Below are positions 23,294-31,776 of a stretch of 37,036 nucleotides of DNA, piece after piece (positions within the stretch are counted from its first letter, which is position 1; every line of letters begins with the position of its first letter). Source of the stretch: Actinomycetes bacterium (lineage in GTDB: Bacteria > Actinomycetota > Acidimicrobiia > Acidimicrobiales > Bog-793); the NCBI GenBank assembly GCA_021798275.1, contig JAJZMK010000035.1:1-37036 (forward strand), given 5' to 3'. Under the pieces are notes generated by a model. That model did no database searches. It had not been told where the DNA came from and saw only the letters and a program-made list of their open reading frames with translations. The translations under genes were made by a program, and so were the position numbers.

Positions 23294-25579
23294 ATGAAGC
23301 AGATATCAGTGGTGGGTTATCCCCGTGTAGGTCAAGACAGAGAATTGAAGAAGTGGACGGAAAGCTATTTTGCCGGGCAGCTAAGCCAAGAGGAACTACT
23401 TAGCTTAGCTGCTAAGTTACGTCAAATACATTGGCTTAGTCAACGCCAAAGCGGAGTGAACTACATTCCGTCCAATGATTTTTCCTTTTACGATATTTTC
23501 TTAGACACAGCCTTTTTATTAAATGTCATACCTCAACGTTACCGTTCTTTGGATTTGGGTGCCTTGGATACTTACTTCGCTATGGCGAAAGGATATCAAG
23601 GTGCAAATGGCGATGTCAAAGCCTTACCCATGAAGAAATGGTTCAACACAAATTATCACTACATAGTTCCTGAAATAGAGTCCGATGTCGAGTTTAAACT
23701 TAATGGAACCAAACCGTTTGACGAGTATAATGAAGCTTTACGCGATAACAACTTGACCAAGCCAGTGCTTATCGGGCCATTTACCTTCTTGAAGTTGTCG
23801 GAGAATCAGTCCGATAAGACACTAGGCGAACTTGCCGAGAAGCTCGTCCCTGTATATCAAGACATTTTACGTAAATTTGCCGATTTAAAAGCCGAGATAC
23901 TGCAACTGGATGAGCCTTTATTGGTAACAGATCTTACCGAGGAAGACCTCACGCTTTTTGATGAAATATATAAAAAGTTGCTGGCGGAAAAGAGTCGACC
24001 CAAGATTCTCCTACAGAGTTATTTCGGTGACTTACGAGACATCTATGAGCAATTAATATCTTACGACTTTGACGCCATAGGATTAGATTTTATTGAGGGT
24101 AAAGAAAATCTGAGACTGATTGAGCGTTACGGCTTTCCTGCCGGGAAACAATTGTTTGCCGGTGTCGTCAACGGGAAAAATATTTGGATCAATAATTACG
24201 AGGAGACGTTAAATCTAATTCACCGCTTGGCAACAGTGACCGGTTCTGCCGATATCGTTATCTCCACCTCATGTTCTCTGTTGCATGTTCCTTACACGGT
24301 CAAAAATGAAACGGGGTTGGATGAAAAATACTTGGCCCATTTGGCGTTTGCCGAGGAAAAGCTTTCAGAACTAGCCGAAATTGCCCGCCTCGTAGACAGC
24401 CGAGATTATCGCAGCGACAGCTCATATCTTGCCAACAGAGCAATCATCAGTAAAAAGAGCGGTGAAGATTTTCGCCGGGAGGATGTTCGTAGAAAAGTTG
24501 CTCTGTTGGAGGAAAAGGATTTTGTAAGAACCCCTTCTTTCGAGGAGAGACGAGAACTGCAAAAGAAGGTACTACAACTTCCACTTCTGCCGACAACGAC
24601 CATAGGATCTTTTCCTCAGACAACGGAAATAAAAAAACTCAGAAGTCTGTATAAAAAGGGTGAACTTAATACAGATGAGTACGCAAGTGCCATCAAAGAG
24701 AAAATTGCCGAAGTCGTCAAATTCCAGGAGTCGATAGGTCTGGATGTGCTGGTACACGGCGAATATGAGCGCAACGACATGGTAGAGTATTTCGGCGAAA
24801 AACTCGCCGGTTTTGTTTTTACCAAGAAAGCTTGGGTGCAGTCATACGGGACGCGTTGCGTCAAGCCTCCCATTATTTTTGGTGATGTCAAGCGGCTTGA
24901 ACCGATGACTGTCGATCTTATCTTATATGCGCAGAGCTTAACTACCAAGCCCCTAAAAGGGATGTTGACTGGTCCCATCACGATTCTGAATTGGTCTTTC
25001 GGACGTGAAGACCTATCCGGGAAAGAAGTTGCTTACCAGATAGCGTTGGCAATTAAAGAGGAGGTGGAGGATCTGGAAAAAGCGGGTATAAAAATTATAC
25101 AAATTGACGAGGCGGCTCTCAGAGAAAAATTGCCGCTTCGCAAGTCAGACTGGCACGTTGAGTATTTAGATTGGGCTATACGAGCTTTTCGGCTTGTCCA
25201 CTCCGACTTGAAGCCCGAAACGCAGGTTCACACCCATATGTGCTACAGCGAATTCGAAGATATTATCAAAGATATCGAAGAGATGGATGCCGACGTCATT
25301 ACATTTGAAGCAGCCCGTTCAGAGCTGTCCCTGATAGATGTCTTAAGTGCCAATAATTTCAAAACGGAGGTAGGCCCGGGCGTCTATGATGTCCATTCGC
25401 CGCGGGTACCTTCCGTGGAGGAACTGGAAACGATAATTCGAAAGATAATCGATCGGCTTGAGTCTGACAGGGTGTGGATTAACCCCGATTGTGGTTTGAA
25501 AACACGCGGGGAAAAAGAGACCACGGAAAGTCTTAAAAACATGACAGAAGCAGTTCGCCTGATTCGTCAACATTCATAA
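23294..25579 (+). CDS. metE: Cobalamin-independent methionine synthase
   Basis: A 761-residue cytoplasmic enzyme that moves a methyl group from 5-methyltetrahydropteroyl-triglutamate to homocysteine, the last step of methionine synthesis. It has the expected two TIM-barrel halves (about 1-380 and 420-761). The zinc and homocysteine ligands His648, Cys650 (HMCYSEF), Glu672 (FEAARS) and Cys733 (NPDCGLKTR) keep the same spacing as in E. coli MetE (2, 22 and 61 residues). The ATG at 23294 is preferred over a GTG at 23273 because GGAGAAAG (23282-23289) is correctly placed for it. It has a long leader with possible RNA switches and no neighbouring methionine genes. Confidence 0.96.
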   Translation: MKQISVVGYPRVGQDRELKKWTESYFAGQLSQEELLSLAAKLRQIHWLSQRQSGVNYIPSNDFSFYDIFLDTAFLLNVIPQRYRSLDLGALDTYFAMAKGYQGANGDVKALPMKKWFNTNYHYIVPEIESDVEFKLNGTKPFDEYNEALRDNNLTKPVLIGPFTFLKLSENQSDKTLGELAEKLVPVYQDILRKFADLKAEILQLDEPLLVTDLTEEDLTLFDEIYKKLLAEKSRPKILLQSYFGDLRDIYEQLISYDFDAIGLDFIEGKENLRLIERYGFPAGKQLFAGVVNGKNIWINNYEETLNLIHRLATVTGSADIVISTSCSLLHVPYTVKNETGLDEKYLAHLAFAEEKLSELAEIARLVDSRDYRSDSSYLANRAIISKKSGEDFRREDVRRKVALLEEKDFVRTPSFEERRELQKKVLQLPLLPTTTIGSFPQTTEIKKLRSLYKKGELNTDEYASAIKEKIAEVVKFQESIGLDVLVHGEYERNDMVEYFGEKLAGFVFTKKAWVQSYGTRCVKPPIIFGDVKRLEPMTVDLILYAQSLTTKPLKGMLTGPITILNWSFGREDLSGKEVAYQIALAIKEEVEDLEKAGIKIIQIDEAALREKLPLRKSDWHVEYLDWAIRAFRLVHSDLKPETQVHTHMCYSEFEDIIKDIEEMDADVITFEAARSELSLIDVLSANNFKTEVGPGVYDVHSPRVPSVEELETIIRKIIDRLESDRVWINPDCGLKTRGEKETTESLKNMTEAVRLIRQHS

Positions 25580-25940
25580 TATCAAACTATAGTCTACTCG
25601 TATGTCGAAGATAGTTTTTGCTAATTATGTATAAATAAATTTTCGACAGAGTAATATTTTTGTATACAGTCGCTATCGGTTATGAAGATGATTGACACTA
25701 AGCTGTAGCTGAGTAGCAGTCAAAGTCATCGCTGTGGTCAGAAAGAATTCATTCCTACGAGTTTATCTTTCCACCGTTGTGTTCACCTCTGAGGCCACGA
25801 GCACCGTATGGGGTAAAGTGGACGCCATCTAAAACGAGGTAGTATGTGCGACGTGTAACTACAATTTTTGATGCCTCTCAAGAACAGGCGCGTACTTTAG
25901 CTTGTTCTAGACCACGAGTCAAGGTAGATCAAGTAGGGTA
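25580..25940. other. Intergenic region with possible gene remnants
   Basis: This 361-bp stretch begins with a weak AT-rich hairpin (AAACTAT 25584-25590 and ATAGTTT 25611-25617, then TT) that may terminate metE. From about 25750 to 25930 several short open stretches read like protein. A plus-strand frame ends ...IFDASQEQARTLACSRP..., and a minus-strand one contains YYLVLDGVHF. Neither has a start and both are broken by stops. They may be decayed genes or chance. Confidence 0.35.
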
Positions 25941-26336
25941 TTATTTTGGATCTAGATGAGCTGATATCCACTCAGCCAACTCATCTGTAGTTATGTCATC
26001 AGATGCAACTCGAACCATAATTGCAACCACATCATCACTCGTGGCAGTTTGCCAGCTGTAGTTATTGCGGGATACAAATTCTCTGAAACACGCATAAGCT
26101 GTTCTCTTATTTCCATCTGGAAGAGGATGGTTTTTAATCAGGTGCTTAACAAGAATAGCTGCTTTGCGGGGAAACTCTTCGTAAAACTCTATGCCAGCAA
26201 ATGATGCGCTTGGAGCACACAGAGCTGACTCGGCAAGATCAACACCAACACCTTTGGCTAGAACTTTTGCCTCAATTCCAAGAACCTTTTCTGCGATAAT
26301 TAAAAAGTCGGCTAGATCAAGATAATGAGTCGTCAC
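25941..26336 (-). CDS. Doc/Fic-family toxin
   Basis: A 131-residue toxin of the Doc branch of the Fic fold. The active loop HPLPDGNKRTAY (70-81) carries the catalytic His70 and the phosphate-binding GNKR. Doc proteins of phage P1 type phosphorylate EF-Tu and stop translation; other Fic proteins AMPylate. Which activity applies cannot be read, but the short length and Asp74 favour Doc. The GTG start at 26336 overlaps the antitoxin stop (GTGA), so toxin synthesis depends on antitoxin translation. The pair sits in AT-rich DNA between metE and an unlinked gene, consistent with lateral gain. Confidence 0.92.
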   Translation of the reverse strand: MTTHYLDLADFLIIAEKVLGIEAKVLAKGVGVDLAESALCAPSASFAGIEFYEEFPRKAAILVKHLIKNHPLPDGNKRTAYACFREFVSRNNYSWQTATSDDVVAIMVRVASDDITTDELAEWISAHLDPK

Positions 26337-26554
26337 ATTTTTGCAAGTTTTTCAAAAACATCACGTTCAGATTCAAACAGATCAGTTAGGCGCTTTTGAA
26401 AATCTGGATCAGCCCTTCGAGTGTCGATGTATTCATTTATCGCAACTCGAACCGCTTCGGATACTGACAGGTTATCCGCACGCGCAACTAACTCAAGTGA
26501 TTCAGCAGTTGTTTCCTGCATGCGAATAGTTGTCGTACGAGTGTGTGTATTCAT
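26333..26554 (-). CDS. Antitoxin of the Doc-type module, ribbon-helix-helix
   Basis: A 73-residue protein. The first 40 residues (TTTIRMQETTAESLELVARADNLS, then SEAVRVAINEYID) form an Arc/CopG-type ribbon-helix-helix that would bind the operon's own promoter. The charged C-terminus (DFQKRLTDLFESERDVFEKLAKM) would bind and block the toxin. It is upstream of the toxin, as is usual. The ATG at 26554 has no ribosome site. A TATACT box lies 6 bases upstream, so translation is probably leaderless. Confidence 0.9.
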   Translation of the reverse strand: MNTHTRTTTIRMQETTAESLELVARADNLSVSEAVRVAINEYIDTRRADPDFQKRLTDLFESERDVFEKLAKM

Positions 26555-26560
26555 AATATC

Positions 26561-26566
26561 AGTATA
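26561..26566 (-). promoter_or_regulatory. -10 box of the toxin-antitoxin operon
   Basis: TATACT on the minus strand ends 6 bases before the antitoxin ATG, which places the start of transcription at or next to the A of ATG (leaderless). The repeated TGATAT flanking it may be the autoregulatory operator. No -35 box is clear. Confidence 0.45.
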
Positions 26567-26814
26567 TCACACCTCTTTAGGTTTAATGCTTACGGAAAAG
26601 AATCAATCATCTTAAAAGTATCAATTGTATCCTGCTGGAATTAATTCTACAAAATCGCCATTTTGGGAATCAAAACAGTGGGCGAAGTCGCCTTTGTGAT
26701 CGGAAAGTATTTATAAGTGCGAATTTAAGCGATACCATTGATAAGTTATGCGTTGCCAGTTTAGTTTAAACAAGTCGCATGTTTAGGTGGCATTAATGTT
26801 CAGTTCAGTGTAAA

Positions 26815-26830
26815 TTTGAACTAGTTCAAA
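26815..26830. promoter_or_regulatory. Perfect 16-bp palindrome, possible operator
   Basis: TTTGAACTAGTTCAAA is its own complement and lies 6 bp upstream of a -35 box. The position suits an activator or repressor of the DinB-like gene. Confidence 0.5.
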
Positions 26831-26835
26831 ACCTA

Positions 26836-26865
26836 TTGATAAAAAGATGTAATAAAGTATATATT
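26836..26865 (+). promoter_or_regulatory. Candidate promoter of the DinB-like gene
   Basis: TTGATA (26836-26841) and TATATT (26860-26865) are 18 bp apart, each one base off consensus. Transcription from about 26872 would give a leader of about 135 nt. Confidence 0.5.
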
Positions 26866-27006
26866 ACGATTAGTACGTGGTTGGAAATTGCATCACAGGT
26901 CATGTGTCTGAGTAGTGCGCTCGGTTGAGACATAACCAGGCGTTCTCACTTACCTTGACCAACTAGGTAGGTATTTTATCAGCCTGATGGAACGGGAAGA
27001 GTGGTT

Positions 27007-27603
27007 ATGACTGATTTACAATCTTTGGTGGCGCTCACCTATGATGGTCTTGTAGACTTGCTTGTTGGCTTACCCGAAGAGACTTGGGATGCACCGTCGC
27101 TTTGCGACAATTGGCAGGTGCGTCATGTCGTCGCTCATATGATAATGCCAGTCCGCTTCACTCCCGAGCAATTTGCTGTCGAGATGGCAGCAGTAAAGGA
27201 CTTCAACGTCTTCTCCAACACTGTAGCCGCTCGCGATGCCTGCTTACCGATTATAGAACTCCTAGATGCCCTAGGTTCAAAGACGCTTCATGCCTGGCAG
27301 CCAGGAATTGGTGGCGCTATTGGTGCTCTTAGTCATGCAGTCATTCACTCGCTTGACATCACTCTTGCCCTTGACTGCCCCTCTACCGCTCCCATTGAGG
27401 CTGTGATTTCCGTCCTCGAATATCTCGTCGGGGCCAACGGCACTATTTTCGGCGTTGAGCTTGACGGAGTTCAATTGAGAGCCCTCGACATTGACTGGAC
27501 TTGGGGAACAGGTCGCAGCGTCAATGCCACTAGCAACGAACTCGTGGCTCTTTTGAGCGGTCGTACGTTGCCCAATGGTCATGCCTTGGAACGAGTCGGT
27601 TAG
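27007..27603 (+). CDS. DinB/maleylpyruvate isomerase-type (mycothiol-dependent) family protein
   Basis: A 198-residue protein of the actinobacterial family often annotated as maleylpyruvate isomerase N-terminal or TIGR03083. These are four-helix DinB-like proteins, several of which use mycothiol. The hallmark N-terminal pattern is present: LPEETWDAPSLCDNWQVRHVVAHM (about 23-46). The His of VVAHM and the two of LSHAVIHSLD (about 110-119) would form the metal site. The enzymatic reaction is unknown. The ATG at 27007 is chosen over a GTG at 27001 because GGGAAGAG lies just upstream. Its codons are visibly richer in G and C than the flanking DNA, so recent transfer is possible. It is convergent with purL over a 611-bp gap. 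Confidence 0.8.
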   Translation: MTDLQSLVALTYDGLVDLLVGLPEETWDAPSLCDNWQVRHVVAHMIMPVRFTPEQFAVEMAAVKDFNVFSNTVAARDACLPIIELLDALGSKTLHAWQPGIGGAIGALSHAVIHSLDITLALDCPSTAPIEAVISVLEYLVGANGTIFGVELDGVQLRALDIDWTWGTGRSVNATSNELVALLSGRTLPNGHALERVG

Positions 27604-28214
27604 CAACAAGATCGTGACGCCAACAGCTATCAATAATTTTACTCAGCTTGTCGTTTTAGGAGACCTCACTCTTATGGGTAAAATTTATACCGCTAATGCT
27701 CATTTTGTCAGGACTGTAGCATAACTAACCAACCCTGCTGCTAAAGAGTCAGCTCCATCTTCTGTAAATAGCAAGGTAGCAAGTTCTGATGGAATGTAGG
27801 TGTTTTAATCTTCATTTTCTATTCTAAAAGAACGAATACTTTTATAGTTATTTCTTCAATAACAGGTAAGTAAAAGACTGAAATTGAATAACGTATGTAA
27901 TCTCGCGATATTGTAAGATAATCCACGCGGGTCATATTTATCATGAGCTTTATTAGTAAATACTGCCCGGTGATTCAACAGCAGTGTTTAATACTGTTAT
28001 TATAACCTGATTTAGATCAGTGGCAAGTCTAATGTGCCGCTATTTTTCATTTGTGCACTTTGTATAGGCAATAAAATATGTTTTAAATTACAACACGATA
28101 TGATCTACATCGCGTAAAAGTCTATAAATAAAATACAAATAGTTATTTTTATTCAAAAATGTAGTCTATTTATTTTCAGAAGTTAAATATTACAAGGCTT
28201 AACGTTGGCAAATT
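27604..28214. other. Intergenic region between the DinB-like gene and purL
   Basis: About 610 bp, strongly AT-rich after 27800. A frame open from about 27602 to 27723 (SNKIVTPTAINNF... to ...AHFVRTVA) looks protein-like and lies one base out of frame with the preceding gene; it may be a remnant. A small inverted repeat, CTGAT-TTAG-ATCAG, lies at 28007-28020. No clear terminator of purL is seen. Confidence 0.4.
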
Positions 28215-30653
28215 CTATTCATTATCCGTTATTTCTAGATGTGCTGGCAGATAATTAGTGTAACTGCTTTTGATATCTGCTAAATCTATGTCGACCATAT
28301 TTTCTATGATCAACCTATCACCATCTGCAGAACCCAGTATTTTATGAGCTATCCCACTGCCATCGGCCAACTCACCGATTAGCGCCGGATACTTGGTGGC
28401 CACGACAACGCGAGACGGTGATTCTGAAAAGAGTTCTGCTTCGCTTTGAATGCCCGTTATGAGAGCCCCACATTGTGATTTGATCACCATCTCGCATAAC
28501 GTTGTAGCCAGACCGCCGGCAGATACGTCATGTATATGGCCGACAAGGTTGTCTCCGGTGTCAAAGTTTTTAGGTTTGCTAAGTTCCTTTCCCTGTATGT
28601 CTTCACTGATCTGTTTTCCTACCAGATCGGCGATAAAAGAGATAAACTTTTTGTGATAGCCAAGATCCAATTTGGGAAGGCGGCACTCATGTCGTGTATC
28701 CCAGTCGTGTTTATGTAGCTCAGCCCAGGATGAACCGCATAAAGTTTCCTCAGTCGTGCCTAATAAAACCAAACTTTCACCGGGGTCTAATCCTATTGCC
28801 GGTGGTTTGGTAGTTATATGTTCGATGAGTCCAACTACGGCTACGACCGGTGTCGGCAAGATATCTTTTCCTTCACTGGCGTTATAGAGGGAGACGTTTC
28901 CCCCTACCACCGGTATTTCCAATTCCGTGCAGGCTTTTGCCATTCCGTCTATGGATTCGGAAAGTTGCCACATCACTTCACCGTGTTCGGGGTTTCCGAA
29001 ATTCAAGCAATTGACAAGTCCTATAGGCTTTGCTCCGGTGCAGGCCACATTCAAAGCAGATTCAGCGACCGTCAAAGCCGTACCCGCTTTCGGGTCTATC
29101 GCACAGTAGTTGGGGTTGGCATCGGTCGATAGTGATACCGCTTTACCGGTGAACTCAATATCGGGAGCTGATAATTTCAAGACGGCAGCATCTGCTTCAC
29201 CGGGAGCACAGATGGTATTGGTAAATAACTGATAGTCATACTGTTCATAAATAAAGGAAGGATCAAGTAAGAGACTCAAGATATCTTCGGCTATCTCATC
29301 TCCGGAGCGCAAACCATTTTTCTCGCTGCCTTCAAAATGTGATACCGGTGTCGTTTCGGCGTCAGTGCTTACAGGGGTGATAAAGTCACTCAGTCTGGCC
29401 ATGGCTTTAGGTGGGGTAATCGGTCGGTGATATTTCGGTGCTTCATCGGCCAAAGTGGCAGCCGGCATATCTGCCAATACCGTGCCCCCGGGTTCTGACA
29501 AAATGCGCAGCCGGCTGGGACAGTCTGGGCTATCAGGGACAATATGTCCTATGATGCTTGAGTTAATTTCAAATTTATCACACAGAGACTTTACTTCGTC
29601 AAAGTCTTCAGGTTTCACTATGGCCAGCATGCGTTCCTGACTCTCGCTTGTCATAATTTCAGGCGGGGTCATACCATCTTCTCTAAGAGGTATGCAAGAG
29701 AGGTAAACGTCCATGGCCACCCGGCCCCTGGCAGCTAATTCGCTGGTAGCACAAGCCAATCCGGCGCCACCTAAGTCTTGGATGGCGACTGCCAAGTGGG
29801 CATCAAGCAACGCTAAAGTGGCTTCTATCAAACGCTTTTCTTCGTAAGGGTCCCCAACTTGTACACTCGGCCTTTTTGACGAGGTCTCATCATGGGCCGG
29901 TGTTTGTGAGTTGGTGACAGCCTTGGGATTTTCCTGTCCAAATCCCGCCGAAGCTAGGATACTGACCCCGCCTATACCGTCGCGACCGGTAGCTGAGCCT
30001 AGGAGTACCACCAGATTTCCCTCACCGGAAGCGCGTCCAAGCACAAGTCTATCTTTTGGTAAAATACCTAAACAAAATACATTGACCAAAGGATTTTGGT
30101 TATAGCAGGTATCAAAAGTAATACTGCCACCGACAGTCGGCACACCGACTGAGTTACCGTAACCGGAAATTCCCCGTACAATTCCGTCCAGGAGATAGGC
30201 GTTATGGGCGTTTTCTACCGGCCCGGTAAAGAGGGGATCCATCAAGGCAATAGGCCGAGCACCCATCGTAAATATGTCTCTGATGATACCGCCGGCTCCG
30301 GTAGCGGCCCCCTGATACGGTTCTATGGCGGAAGGATGGTTGTGGCTTTCTATCCGTAAAGCAATGGCAAGGTTGTCTCCCACGTCGATAACCCCCGCAT
30401 TTTCTCCGGGTCCCACAAGCACCAAAGGAGATTCGGAAGGCAGTCTACCCAAGTGAACGCGCGATGATTTATAGGAACAGTGCTCGCTCCACATTACCGA
30501 ATACATAGCCAATTCCAAGTCGTTTGGCTCTCTGGTAAGTTTCGTTTTGATTAAATCAAATTCTTCATCCGTCAAACCGAGTAACAAATGGGCGTTTTCC
30601 ATAAATACCAGTCTTTCAATAATTATATCTATAGTGCAATGACTTTTTGCCAT
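28215..30653 (-). CDS. purL: Phosphoribosylformylglycinamidine synthase subunit PurL
   Basis: An 812-residue ATP-dependent synthetase subunit that converts FGAR to FGAM, the fourth step of purine synthesis, using ammonia from PurQ with PurS as bridge. It is the small PurL type that needs PurS and PurQ, both encoded just upstream. Visible motifs are SEHCSYKSS (His58), GPGENAGV, IESHNHPS (101-108) and GAATGAGGIIRDIFTMGA (115-132), with duplicated AIRS-type halves. The start is uncertain. ATG 30653 gives an extra 17 residues compared with ATG 30602 (MENAHLLLGL), which fits the family start better, and neither has a strong ribosome site. It is the last gene of the cluster. Confidence 0.95.
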   Translation of the reverse strand: MAKSHCTIDIIIERLVFMENAHLLLGLTDEEFDLIKTKLTREPNDLELAMYSVMWSEHCSYKSSRVHLGRLPSESPLVLVGPGENAGVIDVGDNLAIALRIESHNHPSAIEPYQGAATGAGGIIRDIFTMGARPIALMDPLFTGPVENAHNAYLLDGIVRGISGYGNSVGVPTVGGSITFDTCYNQNPLVNVFCLGILPKDRLVLGRASGEGNLVVLLGSATGRDGIGGVSILASAGFGQENPKAVTNSQTPAHDETSSKRPSVQVGDPYEEKRLIEATLALLDAHLAVAIQDLGGAGLACATSELAARGRVAMDVYLSCIPLREDGMTPPEIMTSESQERMLAIVKPEDFDEVKSLCDKFEINSSIIGHIVPDSPDCPSRLRILSEPGGTVLADMPAATLADEAPKYHRPITPPKAMARLSDFITPVSTDAETTPVSHFEGSEKNGLRSGDEIAEDILSLLLDPSFIYEQYDYQLFTNTICAPGEADAAVLKLSAPDIEFTGKAVSLSTDANPNYCAIDPKAGTALTVAESALNVACTGAKPIGLVNCLNFGNPEHGEVMWQLSESIDGMAKACTELEIPVVGGNVSLYNASEGKDILPTPVVAVVGLIEHITTKPPAIGLDPGESLVLLGTTEETLCGSSWAELHKHDWDTRHECRLPKLDLGYHKKFISFIADLVGKQISEDIQGKELSKPKNFDTGDNLVGHIHDVSAGGLATTLCEMVIKSQCGALITGIQSEAELFSESPSRVVVATKYPALIGELADGSGIAHKILGSADGDRLIIENMVDIDLADIKSSYTNYLPAHLEITDNE

Positions 30654-30706
30654 ATATGGCAGGATATATTGTTACGTTCAAGATAACTTCATGACAGAGA
30701 TACATT

Positions 30707-31372
30707 CTATCGGGCGGCATCGATAAAAGAGCGTAACAAAATCTGACCGTCTGTCTGTCCAAGGAGCGGATCGGTTGCCCGCTCCGGATGGGGCATCAGA
30801 CCCACGACGTTTCCATTCATATTTCTTATCCCGGCAATTTGCCCCATGGATCCGTTGACATCTGCTTTGTATCTCAGAACTATCAGGTCGTTTTGCTCCA
30901 AGTAATCGAGGGTTTCATCATCACAAATATAATTACCTTCTCCGTGGTTGACCGGCAGACGGAGCTCTTGTCCTTGCTCGGTACCTGAAGTTAGTACCGA
31001 TTCTTTACTATTTACGACACAGGTAACCGTTTTACAGACAAATCGAACCTGGGAATTTTTACTCAAAGCACCAAGCAAAAGACCACATTCGGTCAAGACC
31101 TGAAAGCCATTACATATTCCAAGTACCGGTCCGCCCGCCTCGGCAAATTTTATGACCTGTTCCATGATAGGTGAGAACCTGGCTATGGCACCTGGTCTCA
31201 GGTAATCCCCGTGGGCAAAACCACCGGGTAAAACAATCCCACCGCAAGATCCCAACTCGGTTTCCCGATGCCATAGGAGTTCGGCCTTACTGCCAAGATA
31301 GTTAATTTGCTTTAGAACATCGTGTTCACAATTCGTGCCCGGAAAGGTAATTATTTTTATCGGATGTGTCAT
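30707..31372 (-). CDS. purQ: Phosphoribosylformylglycinamidine synthase subunit PurQ (glutaminase)
   Basis: A 221-residue class I glutamine amidotransferase that supplies ammonia to PurL. The triad is Cys87 (GICNGFQVL), His195 and Glu197 (HPERA). The ITFPGTNCEHD start and LPGGFAHGDYLRPGA loop (48-62) are characteristic. The ATG at 31372 follows a weak ribosome site. It lies between purS (59 bp upstream) and purL (53 bp downstream) on the minus strand, the usual purSQL order. Confidence 0.97.
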   Translation of the reverse strand: MTHPIKIITFPGTNCEHDVLKQINYLGSKAELLWHRETELGSCGGIVLPGGFAHGDYLRPGAIARFSPIMEQVIKFAEAGGPVLGICNGFQVLTECGLLLGALSKNSQVRFVCKTVTCVVNSKESVLTSGTEQGQELRLPVNHGEGNYICDDETLDYLEQNDLIVLRYKADVNGSMGQIAGIRNMNGNVVGLMPHPERATDPLLGQTDGQILLRSFIDAAR

Positions 31373-31431
31373 TTTTATTATCCTATATAAATTCTATAAC
31401 TAGCCGTGAAATCGGCACTGAAAAAACGTTA

Positions 31432-31689
31432 TCAGTCAGCAATTTCATCAATAAATATTTCAAAATATTCCATAACGGGGTTGACAAGTAGCTTTTTACA
31501 GATTGCCTGAATGGTTTCATTGGCTTGATCTTTGTCGGTGGCTACAAGAGTAAAGTTAATTACTTTGCCGACCCTTACATTTTTAACGTTATCAAACGAC
31601 AGTGCGCCAAGAGCCCGTTCTATTGTTTTGCCCTCCGGGTTTGCTATTTGTTCAAGTGGTTTAATAATAATTTGAACCTTATATTCCAT
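31432..31689 (-). CDS. purS: Phosphoribosylformylglycinamidine synthase subunit PurS
   Basis: An 85-residue ferredoxin-like protein that dimerises and holds the PurL-PurQ complex together, without catalytic residues of its own. YKVQIIIKPLEQIANPEGKTIERAL and VRVGKVINF are the family segments. The ATG at 31689 is chosen because AAAAGGAC lies just upstream; an in-frame TTG at 31710 would add seven residues without a ribosome site. It sits between purC and purQ. Confidence 0.95.
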   Translation of the reverse strand: MEYKVQIIIKPLEQIANPEGKTIERALGALSFDNVKNVRVGKVINFTLVATDKDQANETIQAICKKLLVNPVMEYFEIFIDEIAD

Positions 31690-31776
31690 AGCTGTCCTTT
31701 TTATTTCCAATATTTACAATATCAAAGTCACAATTTGATCTTCAAGACATATCCAGTCAATATCTCTCGCCGGGTA

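Larger units (their letters stand above)
26555..27006. other. Intergenic region between the toxin module and the DinB-like gene
   Basis: About 450 bp of AT-rich DNA with no gene seen. It holds the antitoxin promoter, a 16-bp palindrome and a plausible plus-strand promoter, listed separately. Confidence 0.6.
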
